DNA of 64,000 bases. Origin: Streptomyces sp. NBC_01268 (GTDB taxonomy: Bacteria > Actinomycetota > Actinomycetes > Streptomycetales > Streptomycetaceae). The notes beneath the pieces were generated by a model that worked only from the letters and a program-made list of their open reading frames with translations, was not told the origin of the DNA and did no database searches. The stretch covers positions 2,170,001 to 2,234,000 of the forward strand of contig NZ_CP108454.1 in assembly GCF_036240795.1 (NCBI RefSeq). The letters run 5' to 3'. This document shows, piece by piece, positions 58,088 through 64,000 of the stretch. Within the stretch, counting starts at the first letter, position 1; each line of letters begins with the position of its first letter. A program made the translations under genes and the position numbers.

Positions 58088-59646
58088 CGACCGCCGAAGC
58101 CGGGGCACCGGCCCGGACCCGTGCACCCGCCGGACCGGCGGCGGACCCGTCCGGCGCGGCCGCCGCCCCGCTGCGGCTGACCTGGGTGCAGCCCGAGGAC
58201 CTGGTCGGGCACGAGCTGCGCCAGGCCGCGGAGGACGGGCGCGACGCCACGGAACTCGCCGCCCGCTGGTACGCGGCCGGCGGCCCCCCGGCCCCACGGA
58301 CCTCCGGGGCGTCCCCCGGCACCCGCCCCGGACTACGCCCCTTGGCCGAGGAGATCCTGGACGCCCTGGCCGCGCTCCCCTCCCCCCTGGCCACCCGCGA
58401 ACCGACCGCCCTCGCCGCCATCGTGGCGGCCTGCCCGGACTGGCCCGCGCGGCCGGACCGGACCGCCCGGCCGGACCGGCTGGGCAGTGCGGGAGGTGCG
58501 AGCGGCGCGGAAGGTGCGAGCGGCGCGGGAGAGTCCGACGGGCGGCCCCGCCCGGTGCCGCCGCCGGACTCGCCCGACGGCGCCCTGCTCTCCCGTCTGC
58601 ACGCCGCCTGGCTCGGCCGGGCCGTCGGCTGTCTGCTCGGCAAGCCCGTGGAGAAGCTGCCCCTGGACGCGATCCGGGCCCTCGCCCGCGCCACCGGCAA
58701 CTGGCCGCTCGCCGACTGGTTCACCGCCCGCGGCGTACCCGCCGCCCTGCTCGCCGCGCACCCCTGGAACCGGCGCTCCGCCCCCACCTCCCTCGCCGAG
58801 AACATCGCCGGGATGCCCGAGGACGACGACCTCGACTACCCGCTCCTGGCGCTGCTCCTGCTCCGCCGCCACGGCCGGGAGTTCAGCACCGCCGACGTCG
58901 CCCGGCTCTGGCTCGACGAACTGCCGGCCGGCCGTACGTTCACCGCCGAGCGGATCGCCTACCGCAATCTGCTCGACGGCGTCGAACCCCCGCTGACCGC
59001 CGTCCGCCGCAACCCGTTCCGGGAGTGGATCGGCGCCCAGATCCGCGCCGACGTGCACGGCTGGACCCACCCGGGTGACCCGGCCGCCGCAGCCCGCCAG
59101 GCGTACCGGGACGCGGTGCTCAGCCACACCGGCAACGGCGTCTACGGCGCCCTGTTCGTCGCCGCCACCCTCGCCACCGCCGCCACCGGCACCGCCGACG
59201 TGCACGCGTCCCTGGCGTCCGGACTGGCCGTCGTACCACCGGAGTCGCGGCTGGCCGAGGCGGTCCGGTACGGCATCGCCGCCGCCCGCGGCGCCCGGAC
59301 GCCCCACGCCTTCGACTCGGTCGTGGACCGGCTCCACGCCCAGTACGGCGGGTATCACTGGGTGCATGCCGTCCCCAACGCCGCGCTGCTCGCCGCCGCC
59401 CTCACCCACGCCGACGGCGACTTCACGCGCTCCGTCTGCGCGGCCGTCTCGGGCGGCTGGGACACCGACTCCAACGGCGCCACGGCCGGCTCCGTCGCCG
59501 GTCTGCTCGCCGGCCACCCGGACCGGCTCCCCGCCCACTGGACCTCCCCCCTCGAGAACCGCCTCTCCACCTCGGTGCCGTCCTTCGACGGCATCGGCTT
59601 CGACACCCTGGCCGCACTGACGCACTCGGAGGCCGTACGCCCATGA
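58084..59646 (+). CDS. ADP-ribosylglycohydrolase family protein 4 with N-terminal extension
   Basis: 520 residues, ATG in an ATGA overlap. About 165 N-terminal residues are extra: a segment LRLTWVQPEDLVGHELRQAAEDGRDATEL resembling a short conserved module, then a Pro/Gly/Arg linker. The glycohydrolase domain follows: LHAAWLGRAVGCLLGKPVEKLP, MPEDDDLDYPLLALLLL, SHTGNGVYGALFVAA, and the metal motif GGWDTDSNGATAGSVAGLLAG. Metal ligands look complete. Its stop overlaps the ribokinase start. Confidence 0.88.
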   Translation: MTTAEAGAPARTRAPAGPAADPSGAAAAPLRLTWVQPEDLVGHELRQAAEDGRDATELAARWYAAGGPPAPRTSGASPGTRPGLRPLAEEILDALAALPSPLATREPTALAAIVAACPDWPARPDRTARPDRLGSAGGASGAEGASGAGESDGRPRPVPPPDSPDGALLSRLHAAWLGRAVGCLLGKPVEKLPLDAIRALARATGNWPLADWFTARGVPAALLAAHPWNRRSAPTSLAENIAGMPEDDDLDYPLLALLLLRRHGREFSTADVARLWLDELPAGRTFTAERIAYRNLLDGVEPPLTAVRRNPFREWIGAQIRADVHGWTHPGDPAAAARQAYRDAVLSHTGNGVYGALFVAATLATAATGTADVHASLASGLAVVPPESRLAEAVRYGIAAARGARTPHAFDSVVDRLHAQYGGYHWVHAVPNAALLAAALTHADGDFTRSVCAAVSGGWDTDSNGATAGSVAGLLAGHPDRLPAHWTSPLENRLSTSVPSFDGIGFDTLAALTHSEAVRP

Positions 59647-60554
59647 CCAGCATCGTCGTGCTCGGCAGCACGAACATGGACCTCGTGGCCTATGTGCCCA
59701 GGGCCCCCGCCCGCGGCGAGACCGTGACCGGCCGCGAGTTCCGCACCGTCCCCGGCGGCAAGGGCGCCAACCAGGCCGTCGCCGCCGCCCGGGCCGGTGC
59801 CGAGGTGTCGATGATCGGCGCGGTCGGCGCCGACGACTTCGGCGCCCGGCTCCGGTCGGCGCTCGAACACAGCGGCGTCGACACCGACCTGCTGCGCACC
59901 GTCGAGGGCCCCTCCGGCACCGCGCACATCGTCGTCGACGACGAGGGCGGCAACGCGATCGTCGTCGTCCCCGGCGCCAACGGCACCGTCACCTCCCTGA
60001 GCCACGGCGACGAGGCCCTGATCGGCACCGCCGACGCCCTGCTCCTCCAGCTCGAACTCCCCCTCCCCGTCGTCGTCGAGGGCGCCCGCACCGCCCGCGG
60101 CCTCGGCGTGCGCACCGTCCTCACGCCCGCCCCGGCCCGGGCCCTGCCCGCCGAACTCCTCGCCGCGACGGACCTGTTGGTACCCAACGAGCACGAGGCC
60201 GCCGCCCTCACCGGTCACACCGAGCCGCACGCCGCCGCGCAGGCCCTGCTGCGGTTCGTCCCGGAGGTGGTGATCACCCTCGGCGCCACCGGCTGCCTGT
60301 ACGCCACGCGCGGCGCCGAGCCGGTCACCGTGCCCGCGCCCCGCGTCCGGGCGGTGGACACCACCGCCGCCGGCGACACCTTCGTCGGCACGCTGGCCGT
60401 CGCCCTCACCGAGGGCCGGCCCGCACCGGAGGCGCTCGCCTGGGCGTCGGCCGCCGCCGCGCTCTCCGTCCAGCGCCCGGGCGCGTCCACCTCGATGCCG
60501 TACCGCTCCGAGATCGAGGCGGCGGCCGGCGAACCGGAGGCCGACCGCACATGA
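59643..60554 (+). CDS. rbsK: Ribokinase-like PfkB kinase
   Basis: 303 residues, ATG in an ATGA overlap. Ribokinase signatures: VLGSTNMDLVAYVPRAPARGET, PGGKGANQAVAAARAGAEV, LVPNEHEAAALTG and the ATP motif DTTAAGDTFVGTLAVAL. The KGANQAVAAAR block is specific for ribokinase-type enzymes, so ribose 5-phosphorylation is the best guess. Located directly after four glycohydrolases, it would capture the ribose that they release. Confidence 0.88.
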   Translation: MTSIVVLGSTNMDLVAYVPRAPARGETVTGREFRTVPGGKGANQAVAAARAGAEVSMIGAVGADDFGARLRSALEHSGVDTDLLRTVEGPSGTAHIVVDDEGGNAIVVVPGANGTVTSLSHGDEALIGTADALLLQLELPLPVVVEGARTARGLGVRTVLTPAPARALPAELLAATDLLVPNEHEAAALTGHTEPHAAAQALLRFVPEVVITLGATGCLYATRGAEPVTVPAPRVRAVDTTAAGDTFVGTLAVALTEGRPAPEALAWASAAAALSVQRPGASTSMPYRSEIEAAAGEPEADRT

Positions 60555-61771
60555 CCGCCGCCGACCCGCACGCCACCACCGCTCCCGCCCCGCCCCTGCG
60601 CGGACTGCGCGTCCTCGACCTCGCCACCCTCTTCGCCGGTCCGCTCGCCGCGATGATGCTCGGCGACTTCGGCGCCGACGTGATCAAGGTCGAGCACCCC
60701 CGGCGGCCCGACCCCTCGCGCGGCCACGGCCCGGCGAAGGACGGCGTCGGCCTGTGGTGGAAGGTCCTCGGCCGCAACAAGCGGACGATGACCCTCGACC
60801 TGTCCACCCCCGGCGGCCGCGACACCCTGCTGCGGCTCGCCACCGACGCCGACGTGATCGTGGAGAACTTCCGCCCCGGCACCCTGGAGCGCTGGGACCT
60901 CGGCTGGGACGAGCTGTCCACCGTCAACCCGCGCCTCGTGCTCGCCCGGGTCACCGGCTTCGGCCAGTTCGGCCCGTACGCCCACCGGCCCGGCTTCGGC
61001 ACCCTCGCCGAGGCCATGAGCGGCTTCGCCGCCATCACCGGCGAACCCGACGGCCCGCCGACCCTGCCGCCCTTCGGCCTCGCCGACTCGATCGCCGCCC
61101 TCGCCACCGCGTACGCGGTGATGACGGCGCTCACCGCCAGGGCCACCACGGGCCGCGGCCAGGTCGTCGACATGGCCATCATCGAACCGATGCTCTCCGT
61201 CATCGGACCCCACCCCCTCTGGTACGACCAGCTCGGCTACGTCCAGCCCCGCACCGGCAACCGCTCCCGCAACAACGCCCCGCGCAACACCTACCGGACC
61301 GCCGACGGCTCCTGGGTCGCCGTCTCCACCTCCGCCCAGTCCATCGCCGAACGCGTGCTGCGCCTCGTCGGCCGCCCGGAGCTGATCGACGAGCCCTGGT
61401 TCGCCGACGGCACCGGCCGGGCCGCGCACGCGGAGCTCCTCGACGAGGCCGTCGGCTCGTGGATCGCCCGCCACACCCGCGACGAGGCCATGGCCGCGTT
61501 CGAGAAGGCGGAGGCCGCCATCGCCCCGGTCTACGACGTCCGGGACGTGCTCGCCGACCCCCAGTTCCAGGCGCTCGGCACCGTCACCGAGGTCCCGGAC
61601 CCCGAGCTCGGCCCGCTCCGCATGCAGAACGTCCTCTTCCGGCTCTCCGAGACCCCCGGCGGAATCCGCTGGGCCGGACGCGGCCACGGCGCCGACACCA
61701 CCGAACTCCTCACCGAGCTGGGCCTCACCGACGCCGAGATCGACGCCCTGCGCGAGGAGGGAGCCGTATGA
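60551..61771 (+). CDS. CaiB/BaiF family CoA-transferase
   Basis: 406 residues, ATG in an ATGA overlap. Class III CoA-transferase: GLRVLDLATLFAGPLAAMMLGDFGADVIKVEHP, DLSTPGGRDTLLRLATDADVIVENFRPG, TGFGQFGPYAHRPGFGTLAEAMSG and a DMAIIEPML stretch; the catalytic Asp should lie in the FRPGTLERWDLGWDEL region. It moves CoA from a donor acyl-CoA to a carboxylic acid, so it activates an acid produced or used by the pathway. It is followed immediately by a CoA-ester lyase. Confidence 0.92.
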   Translation: MTAADPHATTAPAPPLRGLRVLDLATLFAGPLAAMMLGDFGADVIKVEHPRRPDPSRGHGPAKDGVGLWWKVLGRNKRTMTLDLSTPGGRDTLLRLATDADVIVENFRPGTLERWDLGWDELSTVNPRLVLARVTGFGQFGPYAHRPGFGTLAEAMSGFAAITGEPDGPPTLPPFGLADSIAALATAYAVMTALTARATTGRGQVVDMAIIEPMLSVIGPHPLWYDQLGYVQPRTGNRSRNNAPRNTYRTADGSWVAVSTSAQSIAERVLRLVGRPELIDEPWFADGTGRAAHAELLDEAVGSWIARHTRDEAMAAFEKAEAAIAPVYDVRDVLADPQFQALGTVTEVPDPELGPLRMQNVLFRLSETPGGIRWAGRGHGADTTELLTELGLTDAEIDALREEGAV

Positions 61772-62655
61772 CGGGCCCCGCCGGGCACGGCGGACTCACC
61801 GTCCCGGCCGGGCCGGCGGGTCTCGCGGGCCGGCCCGGTCGCCTCGGGCGCGACGCCCCGCCCGTCCCCCTCACCTGGCTCTACGCCCCCGGCGACCGCC
61901 CGTCCGTGGTCCGCAAGGCCCTCGCCTCCGGGGCCGACGTCGTCATCGTGGACCTGGAGGACGCGGTGGCCCCGGACCGCAGGGCCTATGCCCTGGCCGC
62001 CACCGCCGAGCTGCTCGCCGAACCCCACCCCGTACCGATCCACGTCCGCATCCACTCCCCCCGTGACATCCCCGCACTGGCACCCCTCCCCGGGATCGTC
62101 GCTCTCCGTGTTCCCAAGGTGACACACCCCACTGACATCCAGCGGATCGTCGAGCTCGCCCAGGGCCTCCCGATCTACCCGCTTCTGGAGAACGCCCTGG
62201 CCGTGGAGCACGCCTACGCCATCGCCGCCGCGCACCCCTCGGTCCACGGCATCGCCCTCGGCGAGGCGGACCTGCGCGCCGATCTGGGCGTACGGGAGGA
62301 CAGCGGCCTCGACTGGCCGCGCAGCCGGGTCGTGGTCGCCGCCCGCGCGGCCGCGCTCCCTCCCCCGGTCCAGTCGGTGCACCCGGACGTCCGCGACCTG
62401 AACGCGCTCGCCGCGGGATGTGCGCGGGGCCGTGCCATGGGCTTCCTCGGCAGGGCCGCGATCCATCCCCGCCAGCTCCCCGTCATCGCCCGGGCCTACC
62501 TGCCCACGCCCGGCGAGGTCGCCGCGGCCGAGGAGGTCGTGAAGGCGGCGGAGACCGAGGAAGGGGCGCTCGCCCTTCCCGACGGACGCTTCGTGGACGC
62601 GGCCGTGGTCGAGGGCGCCCGCCGCGTCCTCACCCTCGCGGCCCGTACGGCCTGA
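61768..62655 (+). CDS. HpcH/HpaI (CitE-like) CoA-ester lyase
   Basis: 295 residues, ATG in an ATGA overlap. After a 25-residue Gly/Pro leader, the CitE fold begins TWLYAPGDRPSVVRKALASGADVVIVDLEDAV; VRIHS, PKVTHPTDI, LLENALAVEHAYAIA and GIALGEADLRADLG are characteristic, with FLGRAAIHPRQLPVI near the end. It would cleave a beta-hydroxyacyl-CoA into acetyl-CoA or glyoxylate plus a second product. It is the last gene of the operon and is followed by a convergent terminator with lgt. Confidence 0.92.
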   Translation: MTGPAGHGGLTVPAGPAGLAGRPGRLGRDAPPVPLTWLYAPGDRPSVVRKALASGADVVIVDLEDAVAPDRRAYALAATAELLAEPHPVPIHVRIHSPRDIPALAPLPGIVALRVPKVTHPTDIQRIVELAQGLPIYPLLENALAVEHAYAIAAAHPSVHGIALGEADLRADLGVREDSGLDWPRSRVVVAARAAALPPPVQSVHPDVRDLNALAAGCARGRAMGFLGRAAIHPRQLPVIARAYLPTPGEVAAAEEVVKAAETEEGALALPDGRFVDAAVVEGARRVLTLAARTA

Positions 62656-62678
62656 CGGGCGGGGGGGCCGACGACGCG

Positions 62679-62716
62679 GAAGGGCCGCCGGGACCGGATG
62701 GTCCCGACGGCCCTTC
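62679..62716. terminator. Terminator between CitE-like gene and lgt
   Basis: GAAGGGCCG-CGGGACC stem with one mismatch and a five-base loop, between convergent genes. Confidence 0.8.
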
Positions 62717-62739
62717 GCCGTGTCGGTCGGTCGGCCGGG

Positions 62740-63819
62740 TCAGCGCCCGCCCGCGCCGGCCCCGTTGTCCACGCCGTCCTTCGCGGCGGCGTCCTCGGCC
62801 GGGGCGTCGGAGGGCTCGTCCTCCGTGGTCCTGCCCGTCTTGCCCTGCGGAGCCCCGTCGGCGGCGGCGTCCTTCGCCGGCGCCTCGTCCGAGCCGGAGT
62901 CGGCGTCGGGGGCCTTGTCGCCGCCGTCCGCCTTCTCGCCGACGACGTCGTCGCCCTGCTCCGTGGCGTCGGCCTGGTCGGCCTGGTCGCTCTTCTCGGT
63001 CTTGTTCGCCTTCGGCTCCACGATCTCCTCGCGGCCCGGGCGGATCTTCGCCGAGATCACGATGTAGACGACCGCGAGGACGAAGACGATGATCGCCGTC
63101 CACACGTTCAGCCGCAGGCCGAGGATGTGGTGGGCCTCGTCGACGCGCAGGTACTCGGTCCAGACGCGGCCCGCGCAGTACGCCGCGACGTACAGCGCGA
63201 AGGCGCGGCCGTGGCCCAGCTTGAAGCGGCGGTCGGCCCAGATGACCAGGAGCGCGACGCCGACGCACCACAGCGACTCGTAGAGGAAGGTCGGGTGGTA
63301 GAGGCCGGCCTCGCGGTTGGGGCCCGCGGTGATCTTCAGCGCCCAGGGCAGGTCGGTCGGCTTGCCGTAGAGCTCCTGGTTGAACCAGTTGCCCCAGCGT
63401 CCGATGGCCTGGGCGAGGGCGATGCCGGGCGCGATGGCGTCCGCGTACGCCGGGAGCGGGATGCCGCGGCGGCGGCAGCCGATCCAGGCGCCGACGGCGC
63501 CGAGCGCGATGGCGCCCCAGATACCGAGGCCGCCCTCCCAGATCTTGAAGGCGTCGACCCAGTTCTCACCCTCGCTGAAGTACAGCTGGTAGTCGGTGAT
63601 CACGTGGTAGAGCCGGCCGCCGACGAGGCCGAAGGGCACGGCCCAGACGGCGATGTCGGCGACGGTGCCGGCGGTGCCGCCCCGGGCGATCCAGCGCTTG
63701 TTGCCGAGCCAGACGGCGACGAAGACACCGATGATGATGCAGAAGGCATAGCCGCGCAGCGGGATCGGTCCGAGGTGGATCACGCCGGTCGACGGGCTGG
63801 GAATGTAGGCAAGGTCCAT
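62740..63819 (-). CDS. lgt: Prolipoprotein diacylglyceryl transferase
   Basis: 359 residues, ATG start. Seven-helix integral membrane enzyme that transfers diacylglycerol from phosphatidylglycerol to the lipobox Cys of prolipoproteins such as LivK above. Visible motifs: GPIPLRGYAFCIIIGVFVAVWLG, GLVGGRLYHV with the essential His, and the family signature IGRWGNWFNQELYG with the key Arg and Asn. The last 95 residues are a highly charged Asp/Glu/Lys/Ala-rich cytoplasmic tail, common in actinobacterial Lgt and absent from E. coli. Confidence 0.97.
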   Translation of the reverse strand: MDLAYIPSPSTGVIHLGPIPLRGYAFCIIIGVFVAVWLGNKRWIARGGTAGTVADIAVWAVPFGLVGGRLYHVITDYQLYFSEGENWVDAFKIWEGGLGIWGAIALGAVGAWIGCRRRGIPLPAYADAIAPGIALAQAIGRWGNWFNQELYGKPTDLPWALKITAGPNREAGLYHPTFLYESLWCVGVALLVIWADRRFKLGHGRAFALYVAAYCAGRVWTEYLRVDEAHHILGLRLNVWTAIIVFVLAVVYIVISAKIRPGREEIVEPKANKTEKSDQADQADATEQGDDVVGEKADGGDKAPDADSGSDEAPAKDAAADGAPQGKTGRTTEDEPSDAPAEDAAAKDGVDNGAGAGGR

Positions 63820-63901
63820 GGCAGGTCCGACGCTACCCTGCCGGGCGGGCCGTGCGGCAGCCAGCCCGGCAACTTCTCCGTAACTACCGTGACGGACGAG
63901 G

Positions 63902-64000
63902 TCAGCGGGTGGCGGATCCGGCGGCCGGGGAGGCCGTGCCGGGCTTCTTGCCCTTGTTGGCCTCGGCGACCCACTTCTTCAGGTTCTCCGGGGAGATCTG
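63902..64000 (-). CDS. C-terminal end of DsbA-like secreted protein, partial
   Basis: Only the last 32 codons are inside the window: QISPENLKKWVAEANKGKKP and then a low-complexity TASPAAGSATR end. The position upstream of lgt and this C-terminal helix suit the DsbA/thioredoxin-fold exported protein that often neighbours lgt in Streptomyces. The active site lies beyond the edge, so the assignment rests on the tail and context. Confidence 0.5.
   Translation of the reverse strand, partial: QISPENLKKWVAEANKGKKPGTASPAAGSATR

Overview
The window is a high-GC actinobacterial chromosome segment, almost certainly Streptomyces. The evidence is the very high GC content, frequent GTG and TTG starts, ATGA/GTGA overlapping operons, TTA leucine codons that are almost absent, Tat signals, a trypsin very close to S. 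griseus SprT, an ANTAR response regulator and a long liv ABC operon. From memory, the core order (polA - liv operon - ANTAR regulator - pyk - gltDB - lgt) matches the polA-to-lgt region of other Streptomyces chromosomes. No insertion sequence, integrase, phage gene or CRISPR array is visible.

Layout. 0-9.7 kb: a secreted lytic transglycosylase (cut by the window edge), a DUF4184 membrane protein, DNA polymerase I, an FdhF/YdeP molybdopterin oxidoreductase, a proline-rich membrane protein with a TTA codon and a PaaI-type thioesterase. 9.8-16.6 kb: a small lipoprotein and the branched-chain amino acid ABC importer livKHMGF. 16.6-21.8 kb: the ANTAR regulator, an odd short-variable-loop tRNA with anticodon CAA, pyruvate kinase, a SIMPL protein and a Tat-secreted 5'-nucleotidase. 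21.8-31.4 kb: an orphan PLP decarboxylase plus N-hydroxylase pair, aminopeptidase N, asparaginase, chorismate mutase, and a divergent AraC regulator and GH35 beta-galactosidase. 31.6-36.5 kb: trypsin, a putative zinc protease, an ankyrin/HEAT protein, decayed remnants of a CoA-transferase/nitronate monooxygenase locus, and a Tat-secreted tyrosine phosphatase. 36.6-41.5 kb: an accessory five-gene module that looks undescribed. 41.5-46.9 kb: a KstR2-like TetR regulator, PPOX, VOC and PadR proteins, and an LLM oxidoreductase - SDR - hydrolase operon. 47.1-53.2 kb: glutamate synthase gltBD. 53.6-62.7 kb: a VIT-type iron/manganese transporter divergent from a seven-gene operon of four ADP-ribosylglycohydrolase paralogues, ribokinase, CaiB-type CoA-transferase and CitE-type lyase. 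62.7-64 kb: lgt and the end of a DsbA-like gene.

The two most interesting systems are these. (1) In the 36.6-41.5 kb module, a CorA-like membrane protein (with a TTA codon, so probably bldA-dependent) precedes four genes joined by 4-bp GTGA overlaps: a DUF4145/HEPN-like domain fused to a cytosolic type-2 periplasmic-binding-like domain, a PfkB kinase, a 2H phosphoesterase and an inositol-monophosphatase-family phosphatase. This suggests a sensor plus a small nucleotide or sugar-phosphate processing pathway. (2) The four-ADP-ribosylglycohydrolase operon, with ribokinase and CoA-dependent enzymes, looks like a catabolic route that removes ribose from an N-riboside and then degrades the acid aglycone. 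Its promoter carries two abutting perfect palindromes, one of LacI-operator type.

A third story is evolutionary. A KstR2-type operator followed by the 3' end of an ipdB-like gene and an internally deleted ipdC-like gene (35.18-35.6 kb) lies about 6 kb from an intact KstR2-like regulator. The simplest reading is that a hydrindanedione (steroid C/D ring) catabolic locus has been lost, leaving its regulator orphaned.
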